Origin: Stenotrophomonas africana
GTDB taxonomy: Bacteria > Pseudomonadota > Gammaproteobacteria > Xanthomonadales > Xanthomonadaceae
Assembly (NCBI RefSeq): GCF_013004645.1
Contig: NZ_JABEME010000002.1
Span: 62,001-126,000, forward strand
Length of the DNA: 64,000 nt
Reading direction: 5' to 3'
Shown here: positions 17,818-25,902 of the stretch, piece by piece
Numbering within the stretch: the first letter of the stretch is position 1
Layout: each line of letters begins with the position of its first letter
Position numbers and translations under genes: made by a program
The notes under the pieces: generated by a model
Told to the model about the DNA's origin: nothing
Seen by the model: only the letters and a program-made list of their open reading frames with translations
Database searches by the model: none

Positions 17818-17885
17818 CCGGCAGCCAAGGGGGTAGCCGGCAACGTCCTGGACGGACGCACGGCTGCAGGAAGGGGGAGCCGCGC
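17818..17885 (+). promoter_or_regulatory. structured leader of the aryl-polyene operon
   Basis: Two hairpins precede the first pigment gene: CCGGC/GCCGG (17818-17822 with 17836-17840) and GCACGGCT/AGCCGCGC (17858-17865 with 17878-17885, one mismatch). Each presents the same AAGGGGG in its loop (17827-17833 and 17871-17877). I recognise no known riboswitch. G-rich loops of this kind could bind C-rich sRNAs or RsmA/CsrA-like proteins (inference). Confidence 0.4.
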
Positions 17886-17938
17886 GTCGCCTTGAGTGGC
17901 CCGTGCCTATCGTTCCCCCAGTGAAACACCACCGCTAG

Positions 17939-18679
17939 ATGATTGAATTCTCCGTCGTCGACTGGGCCGCCTGGGCGCCTGGCCTGACCGAGCGCAGCCA
18001 ATGGCTGCGCTGGGCCGATGCGCCGTTCCTGCCCGTGGGCGAGGGCGCGCCAGCGCTCACCGAAATCCCGGCGATGCAGCGTCGGCGTATCGAACGGCTG
18101 GGCCGGATGGCGATCCAGGCCGCATGCTGGTGCGAGGACGCGCAGGGTGCCGACAGCCAGGTGCCCTTGGTTTTCGCCAGCCGACATGGCGATGTGCCCC
18201 GCTCGATGGATCTGCTGGCATCGCTGGCAGCCGAAGAACCCCTGTCGCCCACGACCTTCGGGCTGTCGGTGCACAACGCCATTGCCGCCCTGTACTCGAT
18301 TGCCCGTGGTCATCGCGGCAACTACCTGGCGCTGGCCGCGGGCCGGGCCACGGCGGAAGCCGCCTGCCTGGAAGCGGTCGGTCTGCTGGCCGACGGCGCC
18401 CGTGAGGTGCGTGTGGTGGTGTACGAATCGCCCCTGCCGGGCATATACGCGCCGTTCGCCGACGAACCCGACGTGTTCTTCGCATGGTGCTGGCGTCTCA
18501 CCCAGCCCCGCGAGGGCTGCCCAACCCTGTCACTGCGCTGGGAACCGGCGGGTGCTGCCGAGGGCGTGCCGGGCCATCTGCCGCACGCACTGGACCTGCA
18601 CCGTTTCCTGTTGTCGGGGATGCCGGCGCTTGAGCATGTAACGCAGGGACAACGCTGGTCCTGGGGCCGCCGTGGCTGA
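17939..18679 (+). CDS. chain-length-factor-like partial ketosynthase (ApeC type)
   Basis: This 246-residue protein corresponds to the N-terminal ketosynthase half (PF13723 type) found in aryl-polyene clusters. It has no active-site cysteine. The recognisable parts are VPLVFASRHGDVPRSMDLL, SPTTFGLSVHNAIAALYSIA and YLALAAGRATAEAACLEAVG. In the described Xenorhabdus cluster such a protein (ApeC) pairs with the ketosynthase ApeO and helps set polyene length. It is the first gene of the operon. The ATG has no strong ribosome-binding site. The next gene overlaps by eight bases. Confidence 0.88.
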   Translation: MIEFSVVDWAAWAPGLTERSQWLRWADAPFLPVGEGAPALTEIPAMQRRRIERLGRMAIQAACWCEDAQGADSQVPLVFASRHGDVPRSMDLLASLAAEEPLSPTTFGLSVHNAIAALYSIARGHRGNYLALAAGRATAEAACLEAVGLLADGAREVRVVVYESPLPGIYAPFADEPDVFFAWCWRLTQPREGCPTLSLRWEPAGAAEGVPGHLPHALDLHRFLLSGMPALEHVTQGQRWSWGRRG

Positions 18680-19469
18680 GGGGCTGCGCCGCCTCGATCA
18701 TGCCTGGCGTGTGTTCGGCACGGCGCTGTGCTTTCTTGCTTTTGGGCTGGGCGGGCTGGTGCTGGGGACGGTGGTAATGCCGCTGCTGCTGCTGATGCGC
18801 GACCCACTCGCGCGCCGCCGCCGTGCCCGCCGCCTGGTCCAGCTCGCCTTTGCCGGCCAGCTGCGGCTGATGCGCAGCCTGGGTGTGATGACCTGCGAGA
18901 TCGAAGGGCGCGAACGCCTGCAGCGCGACGGCCTGCTGGTGCTGGCCAACCATCCAACACTCATCGATGTGGTCTGCCTTGTGTCATTGCTGCCCAACGC
19001 GGACTGCGTGGTCAAGCGCGCGGTAGCCAGCAGCCCGTTCATGCGCGGTGCGGTGCGGGCCGCCGGCTACATTGCCAACGACGATGGGCCGGGCCTGGTC
19101 GATGACTGCGTGAAGGCGGTCCGTGCGGGTGGCAGCCTGGTCATTTTTCCGGAGGGCACCCGCAGCGTGCCCGGGCAGCCACTGCGGCTGCAGCGCGGCG
19201 CCGCCAACATCGCCGTCCGCGGCCGTCTGGACATCACGCCGGTGCGGATCACCTGTACTCCGCCGACCCTGGCCAAAGGGCAGAAGTGGTATCGTATTCC
19301 CTCACGTTGCTTTCACGTTCGGCTGCAGATCGGCGAAGATATCCCGATCTCGACATTTCTGGTCGAAGACGACTCGCCAGGAGGGAATGCCCTGGCGGCA
19401 CGTCGCGTCACCGAGCACCTTTCCCGTTACTTCGACCTATCTGGAGACCCCACCCGTGCAAGCACTTGA
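18672..19469 (+). CDS. PlsC-like acyltransferase (ApeD type)
   Basis: This 265-residue membrane-associated acyltransferase resembles 1-acylglycerol-3-phosphate acyltransferase. A hydrophobic N-terminus (TALCFLAFGLGGLVLGTVVM) is followed by the catalytic motif NHPTLID (His...Asp, near residue 96) and FPEGTRS (near residue 160). Translation uses a GTG that overlaps the preceding gene by eight bases. In aryl-polyene clusters it probably transfers an acyl chain or the finished polyene onto a lipid carrier; the acceptor is not known from sequence. Confidence 0.88.
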   Translation: MAEGLRRLDHAWRVFGTALCFLAFGLGGLVLGTVVMPLLLLMRDPLARRRRARRLVQLAFAGQLRLMRSLGVMTCEIEGRERLQRDGLLVLANHPTLIDVVCLVSLLPNADCVVKRAVASSPFMRGAVRAAGYIANDDGPGLVDDCVKAVRAGGSLVIFPEGTRSVPGQPLRLQRGAANIAVRGRLDITPVRITCTPPTLAKGQKWYRIPSRCFHVRLQIGEDIPISTFLVEDDSPGGNALAARRVTEHLSRYFDLSGDPTRAST

Positions 19470-19713
19470 GCACGAGATCAAGGTATTGATCATTTCCTCG
19501 CTTTCACTGGAGGACATCACGCCGGAGGATATCGATCCGGTTGCGCCGCTGTTCGTCGAGGGCCTTGGCCTGGATTCGATCGATGCGCTGGAACTGGGCC
19601 TGGCGCTGCAGAAGAAGTACGGTGTGAGCCTGTCATCCGACTCGGAAGAGACCCGCCGCCATTTTTCCAGCGTGCGCGCGCTTGGCGAGTTCGTCGCCGC
19701 CCATCGGTCGTAA
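19456..19713 (+). CDS. acyl carrier protein 1 (ApeE type)
   Basis: An 85-residue acyl carrier protein. The phosphopantetheine attachment serine lies in GLGLDSIDALELGL. The GTG start is inside the end of the acyltransferase gene (14-base overlap), which suggests coupled translation. It carries starter or growing polyene intermediates as a thioester. A separate phosphopantetheinyl transferase is needed and is not in this window. Confidence 0.92.
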   Translation: MQALEHEIKVLIISSLSLEDITPEDIDPVAPLFVEGLGLDSIDALELGLALQKKYGVSLSSDSEETRRHFSSVRALGEFVAAHRS

Positions 19714-19731
19714 CCGGTGCCAGGAACTGCC

Positions 19732-19989
19732 ATGACCAAGAATGAACTGTTCGATCGCATCGTTTCCATCCTCACCGACAGCTTCGAGATTGAACCGGCC
19801 CGGATCACGCCCCAGGCCCGGCTGAACGACGATCTGGACATTGACAGCATCGATGCGGTCGATCTGATCGTTCAGCTCAAGCCGTTGCTGGGTCGCAACC
19901 TGCAGCCGGAAGCATTCAAGACCGTGCGTACGGTGCAGGACATCGTCGATGTGACGCATGGCCTGCTGCCGGACCAGGCGGCCGCCTGA
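19732..19989 (+). CDS. acyl carrier protein 2 (ApeF type)
   Basis: A second 85-residue acyl carrier protein with the attachment site DLDIDSIDAVDLIVQL. CAGGA ends six bases before the ATG at 19732; an in-frame GTG five codons upstream is less likely. It differs clearly from ACP 1 in the helix around the serine. This fits the two-carrier design of aryl-polyene systems, where the two ACPs serve different steps. Confidence 0.92.
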   Translation: MTKNELFDRIVSILTDSFEIEPARITPQARLNDDLDIDSIDAVDLIVQLKPLLGRNLQPEAFKTVRTVQDIVDVTHGLLPDQAAA

Positions 19990-20011
19990 CCGCAGCGCGA
20001 GCGTCGTTCCC

Positions 20012-20563
20012 ATGGCACGCGCACGCACGGTGGCGGTGGCTGCGATCTCGTTGGCCTATCCGCTGCTGGTCTATCTGGCGATGGGCCGTTTCGAGCCGCG
20101 CTGGTCGTCGCTGCTGTTGTTCGCGCTGGCCCTGCTGCGGGCACTGGGCGCGCGGCAACCGGTGTGGTGGGGCGCGGCAGCGGGTGCCGGCCTGCTCGCA
20201 GTGCTGGCGACGGTACTCAACCAGGCGCTGCCATTGAAGCTGTACCCGGCGCTGGTCAATGCCGTAATGCTGGTCGTGTTTGCCGGCAGCCTTCGATTCG
20301 GTCCTCCCGTGGTCGAGCGCCTGGCCCGCTTGCAGGAGCCGAACCTGCCTGCGTCGGCGGTGCCCTATACCCGTCGCGTCACCCAGGTGTGGTGCGGCTT
20401 CTTTGTCCTCAACGGCAGCCTGGCCCTGCTGACCGCGCTGTATGCGTCGGACCGGGTCTGGATGCTCTACAACGGTTTGCTGGCGTACGTGTTGATGGGA
20501 ATCCTGTTTGCGGGTGAGTGGCTGGTGCGGCAACGGGTCAGGGCGGTGCATACGCATGGCTGA
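20012..20563 (+). CDS. integral membrane protein of the polyene cluster (ApeG position, COG4648-like)
   Basis: The product has 183 residues, mostly hydrophobic, with five to six membrane segments (for example VAAISLAYPLLVYLAMG, then LLLFALALLRALGA and GAGLLAVLATVLNQALPL). A conserved polar stretch PASAVPYTRRVTQVWCGFFV lies before the last helices. The same type of protein sits between the second ACP and the ligase in other aryl-polyene clusters. Its task is not established; a role in membrane localisation or transfer of the product is possible. It overlaps the next gene by eight bases. Confidence 0.8.
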   Translation: MARARTVAVAAISLAYPLLVYLAMGRFEPRWSSLLLFALALLRALGARQPVWWGAAAGAGLLAVLATVLNQALPLKLYPALVNAVMLVVFAGSLRFGPPVVERLARLQEPNLPASAVPYTRRVTQVWCGFFVLNGSLALLTALYASDRVWMLYNGLLAYVLMGILFAGEWLVRQRVRAVHTHG

Positions 20564-22241
20564 GTGGATTGCCCTGGATCGGCTGCTGCTGGATGCGCGG
20601 CCGCAACGCCCGGTCGGTGTCTGCGACGGTGTGCTGCTCGACCACGCCGGGTTCCACCGGCGCGTGCTGGCGTGGCGCTCGGCCTTTGCCGCTGCCGAGG
20701 GGCGCGACTGGGCCCTGTACTTCGACGATGCCGTGGCCTTCGCTGCAGCGCTGTACGGTGCCTGGCATGCCGGCAAGCGGGTGTTCCTGGCGGCTGACAA
20801 CCTGCCGGCCACGCTGCAGGCCCTGCAGTCACAGGTGAGTGGTTTTGCTGGCGATGTCCCCGCCGACTACCGCCCGCTGGCGGTGGTGGATGCAGAGGTG
20901 GACGGCACGTTGCGGATGCTGGACGAGCGCGCCTGCGAGCTGTGCGTGTTCACCTCTGGCAGCACCGGCCAACCCAGCGCGATCAGCAAGCGCCTGGACC
21001 AGCTGGCGCGCGAAGTCGACGCGCTGCAGGCTGCGTTCGGTGCGCAGCTGGAAGGGGCGGAGGTGCATGGCACGGTTTCGCACCAGCACATCTACGGGCT
21101 GCTGTTCCGTGTGCTGTGGCCGCTGGCCGCCGGTCGCCTGATTCATCCGCGCCGGTTCTTCCATGAAGATCTGGTGGCGGCGCTGTCCGGTACCGAAACA
21201 GTGCTGGTGGCCACCCCGGCCCACCTCAAGCGCCTGCCCGAACAGCTGGATTGGTTCAGCCTGCATGGCCGCCTGCGCGCAGTGTTCTCCTCCGGTGGCC
21301 CGCTGCCTGAAGAAGCGGCGCGGCAGGTGCGGCAGTGGTTGGGCGTGGCTCCCACCGAGGTGTATGGCAGCAGCGAGACCGGCGGCATCGCCTGGCGTCG
21401 CTGGGAAACCGACCTGCCGCCGTGGCAGCCACTGCCGGGCGTGCAGTGGCGGATCGAGGAGGGATGCCTGGCCGTGGCGTCGCCACACCTGGAGAACGCC
21501 GGCTGGTGGCGCACCCAGGACCGCGTCGAAGCGCTGGCCGATGGGTGTTTCCGCCTGCTGGGCCGAACCGATCGCATCGTCAAGATCGAAGAGCGGCGTG
21601 TCTCGCTGGATGCGCTGGAACGTGCGCTGCGCGAAGACACCGAAGTGGAGGATGCACGCGTGCTGGTGCTGCCGGGCCAGCGCGAGCAGCTTGCAGCGGT
21701 GGTGGTGCCGGCAGATGCCGCGTTGCTGGACGGTGGTGACGCGGCGCGTCGTGCACTCGGCCAGCGCCTGGGTGCGCGGCTGGCCCACAGCCACGACGCA
21801 GTGACCCGTCCACGTCGCTGGCGACTGGTCCAGTCGCTGCCATTCAATGCGCAGGGCAAGGTCACCCAGGCGGCGCTGGCGGCACTGTTCCAGCCGCTGA
21901 TGCCGGTACCGCTGTGGGATCACCGCGATACGTCCAGCGCGACATTGCGCATGACCCTCGACCCGGCGCTGCGGCCGTTCCAGGGCCACTTCCCGCAGGC
22001 ACCCATCCTGCCCGGTGTGGCCCAGCTGGACTGGGCGGTGCGTTTCGGCCGCCAGGCGTTCGCGATGCCGGCGGGTTTCCTGCGCATGGACGCGGTGAAG
22101 TTCCAACACGTCGCGCGGCCGGGTGACGTGCTGACCCTGCATCTGGACTGGGATGCGGCGCGTGGCGTGCTGGGTTTCCGCTTTACCTCCAGCCACGGAA
22201 TGCACTCCAGCGGAAAAGTGGTGTTCGCCGATGCGGATTGA
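20556..22241 (+). CDS. fused AMP-ligase and hotdog dehydratase (ApeH-ApeI type)
   Basis: This 561-residue protein has two parts. Residues 1 to about 450 form an adenylate-forming ligase with the phosphate loop VFTSGSTGQPSAISK, the A5-type motif EVYGSSETGGIAWR and the hinge LLGRTDRIVKIEERRVSL. It should activate the aryl starter acid and load an ACP. The last 110 residues resemble a FabA/FabZ-type dehydratase, with FQGHFPQAPILPGV holding the catalytic His and DWA in the place of the usual acidic residue. In the described Ape clusters these are two genes, so this is a fusion. It overlaps the genes on both sides. Confidence 0.88.
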   Translation: MAEWIALDRLLLDARPQRPVGVCDGVLLDHAGFHRRVLAWRSAFAAAEGRDWALYFDDAVAFAAALYGAWHAGKRVFLAADNLPATLQALQSQVSGFAGDVPADYRPLAVVDAEVDGTLRMLDERACELCVFTSGSTGQPSAISKRLDQLAREVDALQAAFGAQLEGAEVHGTVSHQHIYGLLFRVLWPLAAGRLIHPRRFFHEDLVAALSGTETVLVATPAHLKRLPEQLDWFSLHGRLRAVFSSGGPLPEEAARQVRQWLGVAPTEVYGSSETGGIAWRRWETDLPPWQPLPGVQWRIEEGCLAVASPHLENAGWWRTQDRVEALADGCFRLLGRTDRIVKIEERRVSLDALERALREDTEVEDARVLVLPGQREQLAAVVVPADAALLDGGDAARRALGQRLGARLAHSHDAVTRPRRWRLVQSLPFNAQGKVTQAALAALFQPLMPVPLWDHRDTSSATLRMTLDPALRPFQGHFPQAPILPGVAQLDWAVRFGRQAFAMPAGFLRMDAVKFQHVARPGDVLTLHLDWDAARGVLGFRFTSSHGMHSSGKVVFADAD

Positions 22242-23001
22242 TTCCTCCAGTGCCAGTGCCGCGTTCGCGCCATTGGTGGTGATTCCTGTCTACGACCACG
22301 AACATGCGATCGCGGCGGTGGTCGACGGCGTGCTGGCTTCCGGCCTTCCATGCCTGCTGGTGGACGACGGCTCACATGACGCGTGTGCGGCAGTGCTGCG
22401 TTCGCTGGCGCAGCGCCAGGGGGTCGACCTGCTGCGCCTGGACATCAACCAGGGCAAGGGCGGGGCGATGCTGGCCGGTTTCGCCGAGGCCCACGCGCGT
22501 GGCTACAGCCACGTGCTGCAGATCGATGCCGACGGCCAGCACGATACCAGCGACCTGCCACGTTTCATCGAGGTATCGCGTGCCCATCCGGATGCAGTGA
22601 TCTGTGGTATCCCGGCCTACGATGCCAGCGTACCGAAGGCACGGCTGTATGGCCGCTACGCCACCCACATCTGGGTCTGGATCAATACGCTGTCGCTGCA
22701 CCTGCGCGACACCATGTGCGGCTTCCGCGTGTACCCACTGCCACCGGTTCTGCGCGTGGCCGGCGAAGAGACCATCGGCCGGCGCATGGATTTCGATACC
22801 GAGGTGATCGTGCGCCTGTACTGGCGGCAGGTGCCGGTCGAGCACCTGGCCACGCGCGTGACCTATCCTTCCGATGGCGTGTCGCACTTTGATATGTGGC
22901 GCGACAACGTACGCATCACCCGCATGCACACCCGCCTGTTCTTCGGCATGCTCTGGCGCGCACCGCGCCTGCTGCGCCGCCGCCTGCGGGGGCAGCGCTG
23001 A
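22231..23001 (+). CDS. family 2 glycosyltransferase (ApeJ N-terminal part)
   Basis: A 256-residue GT-A fold transferase using a nucleotide-sugar or similar donor. Motifs are VVIPVYDHEH near the start, LLVDDGSHDAC, NQGKGGAMLAGF, and the metal-binding DADGQHD. The C-terminal part has MCGFRVYPL and RRMDFDTEV, as in dolichyl-phosphate mannosyltransferase-like enzymes. The ATG at 22231 is inside the end of the ligase-dehydratase gene (11-base overlap). It probably adds the head-group sugar of the polyene lipid; the sugar is unknown. Confidence 0.9.
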   Translation: MRIDSSSASAAFAPLVVIPVYDHEHAIAAVVDGVLASGLPCLLVDDGSHDACAAVLRSLAQRQGVDLLRLDINQGKGGAMLAGFAEAHARGYSHVLQIDADGQHDTSDLPRFIEVSRAHPDAVICGIPAYDASVPKARLYGRYATHIWVWINTLSLHLRDTMCGFRVYPLPPVLRVAGEETIGRRMDFDTEVIVRLYWRQVPVEHLATRVTYPSDGVSHFDMWRDNVRITRMHTRLFFGMLWRAPRLLRRRLRGQR

Positions 23002-23002
23002 A

Positions 23003-23944
23003 ATGGCGACCCCTCAGGGTGCCCCGCACTGGGCCGATATCGGTGAATCCACCTCGGTGGCCGGCGTGCTGGTCCTGTACTGGGTGCACCGCTGGTTCGG
23101 GCGCTGGCCGTTCCGCATGTGCGTGTGGCCGGTGGTGGCCTGCCACTGGCTGGGCAACCGCGTTGGCCGCGAGGCCTCGATGCAGTATCTGCAGCGGCTG
23201 CAGGCCTACAGCGGCGTGCTGGGTCGCGCGCCGACCCGGCGCGACAGCCTGCGCCACTTCTTTGCATTTGCCGACACGATGCTGGACAAGATCCTCGGCA
23301 TCGGTGGGCGCTATCCGCCCGAACGCATCCACCTGCATCGCACCCCGGTGCTGGAGAGGATCGCGCAGCGCGAAGGCGGGCTGATCCTTACCGCGCACAT
23401 CGGCTGCCTGGAACTGTGCCAGGTGCTGGCCGAGCGGGTCCCCGGCCTGTGCATTACCGTGTTGGTGCATACCGCGCATGCGCAGCGCTTCAATCGCCTG
23501 CTGCGCCGGCTTGATCCGCTTGCAGCAGTGGAACTTGTGCAGGTCACCGAAATGGGGCCTGCCACGGCGATGATGCTGGCCGACAAGGTGGCCGCTGGCG
23601 GTTTCGTGGCCATTGTCGGCGATCGCACGCCGGTCGGTGGTGGGCGCTGCCTCAGCGCCGATTTCCTCGGGCATCGTGCGCCGTTCCCCATCGGTGGGTA
23701 TGTACTTGCCGCCGCACTGGGCTGCCCGGTCTACACCATGGCCTGCCTGCATGAGGGCGAGGGCTATCGGGTCGTGTTCGAGCCGTTCGCCGATCGCATC
23801 GTGCTGCCACGGGGGTCGCGTGATGCGGCATTGTCCGCGCAGGTGCAGCGCTATGCGGGCTGGCTGGAACAGCAGGTCATCCAGTCGCCGCTGGACTGGT
23901 TCAATTTCTTCCCCTTCTGGGATCAGGCTCCGCATGACGACTGA
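23003..23944 (+). CDS. LpxL-type acyltransferase (ApeJ C-terminal part)
   Basis: This 313-residue protein resembles late acyltransferases of lipid A synthesis. A membrane-facing N-terminus is followed by the HX4E catalytic motif in LTAHIGCLELCQ. FVAIVGDRTPVGGGR matches the conserved second block, and ADFLGHRAPFPIGGYVLAA the acceptor region. It starts one base after the glycosyltransferase stop. As best I recall, glycosyl- and acyltransferase domains are joined in one ApeJ protein in the enterobacterial clusters; here they are separate. It probably attaches the polyene or a fatty acid to the sugar lipid. Confidence 0.86.
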   Translation: MATPQGAPHWADIGESTSVAGVLVLYWVHRWFGRWPFRMCVWPVVACHWLGNRVGREASMQYLQRLQAYSGVLGRAPTRRDSLRHFFAFADTMLDKILGIGGRYPPERIHLHRTPVLERIAQREGGLILTAHIGCLELCQVLAERVPGLCITVLVHTAHAQRFNRLLRRLDPLAAVELVQVTEMGPATAMMLADKVAAGGFVAIVGDRTPVGGGRCLSADFLGHRAPFPIGGYVLAAALGCPVYTMACLHEGEGYRVVFEPFADRIVLPRGSRDAALSAQVQRYAGWLEQQVIQSPLDWFNFFPFWDQAPHDD

Positions 23945-25484
23945 CGCCTTACCTGTGTGCCGCTTTGGCGATGCACCCTTGACCATCGAAGACGTGGTTG
24001 CCCTGGCCCGGCGCCGTTGCGAAGCCGCGTTGAGCGAGGCGCCGGCGTTCCGCGCGCACATCCAGCGCGGTGCCGACTTCCTCGACGGCCTGCTGCGCGA
24101 TGACGGCGTCATCTACGGTGTGACCACCGGCTACGGCGACTCGTGCACGGTGAACATTCCGCCGGCGCTGGTAGCGGAACTGCCGCACCATCTGTACACC
24201 TACCATGGTTGCGGCCTCGGCCGTTACCTGGACCCGGTCGAGACCCGCGCGGTGCTGGCCGCGCGCCTGGCCTCGCTGGTGCGTGGCATGTCCGGTGTCA
24301 GCGTACCGCTGCTGGAAGGCCTGGCTACGCTGCTGCAGCACGATGTACTGCCGCTGATTCCGGCCGAAGGTTCGGTCGGTGCCAGCGGTGACCTGACCCC
24401 GCTGTCCTACGTGGCGGCGGTGCTGTGTGGCGAGCGCGAGGTGCTGCACGACGGCCGCGTGCAGCCAGCGGGCGAAGTGCTGGCGAAGATCGGCATGGCG
24501 CCACTGAAGCTGCGGCCGAAGGAAGGCCTGGCAATCATGAACGGCACCGCGGTGATGACCGGCCTGGCCTGCCTCGCCTGGCAGCGCGCCGACTATCTGG
24601 CACGCATGGCCACGCGCCTGACCGCCTTCAATGTGCTGGCCAGCGACGGCAACGCGCACCACTTCGACGAAGACCTGTTCGCAGCCAAGCCGCACCCGGG
24701 CCAGATGCGCATTGCCGCGCGCCTGCGCAGCGACCTGCACAGCGAGCGCCCGCCGCGCAATGAACAGCGCCTGCAGGACCGTTATTCGCTGCGTTGCGCA
24801 CCGCATGTGATCGGCGTGCTGGAAGACAGCCTGCCGTTCCTGCGCCAGCTGATCGAAACCGAACTGAACAGCGCCAACGACAATCCGCTGATCGATGTGG
24901 ATGGCGAGCGCATCCTGCACGGCGGCCACTTCTACGGAGGCCACATCGCGCTGGCGATGGATACCCTGAAGAACACGGTCGCCAACATTGCCGACCTGCT
25001 CGACCGCCAGCTGGCGCTGGTGGTCGATGCGCGCTACAGCCATGGACTGCCGGCCAACCTGTCGGCCGCCACCGGCCCGCGTGCGGCCATCAACCATGGC
25101 CTGAAGGCACTGCAGATCAGCGTTTCGGCGTGGACTGCCGAAGCACTGAAGCAGACCATGCCGGCCAGCGTGTTCTCGCGGTCCACTGAATGCCATAACC
25201 AGGACAAGGTCAGCATGGGCACCATCGCCGCGCGCGACTGCCTGCGCGTGATCGAACTGACCGAACAGGTGGTGGCCGCGATGCTGGTGGCTGCCCGCCA
25301 GGGCCTGGCGCTGCGCGAACGGGTTGGCCTGAACGCGCAGCTGCATGGCAGTCTGGCCGATATGTACGCCGACCTGGGGCAGCGCATTGCCCTGGTCGAA
25401 GAAGACCGCGCGCTGGATCGCGAACTGCGGGACCTGCTGATGGAGATCCGCGCGCAACGTTGGGAGCTGTATGCCGGTGAATGA
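23934..25484 (+). CDS. aromatic amino-acid ammonia-lyase (HAL/TAL family)
   Basis: A 516-residue lyase whose MIO prosthetic group forms from Ala-Ser-Gly in SVGASGDLTPLSY (near residue 150). Other active-site blocks are VIYGVTTGYGD (Tyr), LAIMNGTAVMTG, DRYSLRCAPHVIG and ELNSANDNPLID. In the substrate-selectivity segment, LPHHLYTYHGCG shows His-Leu. In characterised lyases His-Leu goes with tyrosine, Phe-Leu with phenylalanine and Ser-His with histidine or tyrosine. I therefore favour tyrosine to 4-coumarate, giving the aryl starter for the ligase encoded upstream (inference). It overlaps both neighbours. Confidence 0.88.
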   Translation: MTTDALPVCRFGDAPLTIEDVVALARRRCEAALSEAPAFRAHIQRGADFLDGLLRDDGVIYGVTTGYGDSCTVNIPPALVAELPHHLYTYHGCGLGRYLDPVETRAVLAARLASLVRGMSGVSVPLLEGLATLLQHDVLPLIPAEGSVGASGDLTPLSYVAAVLCGEREVLHDGRVQPAGEVLAKIGMAPLKLRPKEGLAIMNGTAVMTGLACLAWQRADYLARMATRLTAFNVLASDGNAHHFDEDLFAAKPHPGQMRIAARLRSDLHSERPPRNEQRLQDRYSLRCAPHVIGVLEDSLPFLRQLIETELNSANDNPLIDVDGERILHGGHFYGGHIALAMDTLKNTVANIADLLDRQLALVVDARYSHGLPANLSAATGPRAAINHGLKALQISVSAWTAEALKQTMPASVFSRSTECHNQDKVSMGTIAARDCLRVIELTEQVVAAMLVAARQGLALRERVGLNAQLHGSLADMYADLGQRIALVEEDRALDRELRDLLMEIRAQRWELYAGE

Positions 25485-25902
25485 AGCAATCGAACGGGTG
25501 GCCGAAGTTGCGCTGGCCCCGGCCTTCCATGACTGCGACCCGATGAACGTGGTCTGGCATGGCCATTACTTCAAGTACTTCGAGATCGCGCGTTGTGCGC
25601 TGCTGGGTCGTTACAACTACGACTACCCGCAGATGCTCGAATCGGGTTACCTCTGGCCGGTGGTCGATGCACGGGTGAAGTATGTGCGCCCGCTGCTGTT
25701 CAACCAGCCGCTGCGCGTGGTCGCGCGCCTCGTGGAATGGGAGAACCGGCTGAAGATCGACTATGAAATCCTCGATGCGCAGAGCGGCCAGGTGCTGACG
25801 CGCGCAATGACCATCCAGGTGGCGGTGGACGCGGCCAGCAGGGAAATGCTGTACCAGTGCCCGCCGGTACTGTGGGAACGCCTGGGAGTGCCTGCGCCAT
25901 GA
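25471..25902 (+). CDS. 4HBT-type thioesterase (ApeK type)
   Basis: A 143-residue hotdog-fold thioesterase. The catalytic segment FHDCDPMNVVWHGHYFKYFE matches the 4-hydroxybenzoyl-CoA thioesterase pattern with its Asp. The strand AVDARVKYVRPLLFNQPLRV follows. It probably hydrolyses CoA or ACP thioesters, either releasing the product or editing blocked carriers. The ATG lies 14 bases inside the end of the lyase gene, and its own stop shares ATGA with the next start. Confidence 0.9.
   Translation: MPVNEAIERVAEVALAPAFHDCDPMNVVWHGHYFKYFEIARCALLGRYNYDYPQMLESGYLWPVVDARVKYVRPLLFNQPLRVVARLVEWENRLKIDYEILDAQSGQVLTRAMTIQVAVDAASREMLYQCPPVLWERLGVPAP

Noticed and set aside
17725-17938. c-di-GMP (GEMM) riboswitch in the pigment leader
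   Set aside because: GGTAGCCGGC resembles the 3' end of GEMM, but the CAAACC and GACGCAAAGCC cores are missing and the order is wrong.
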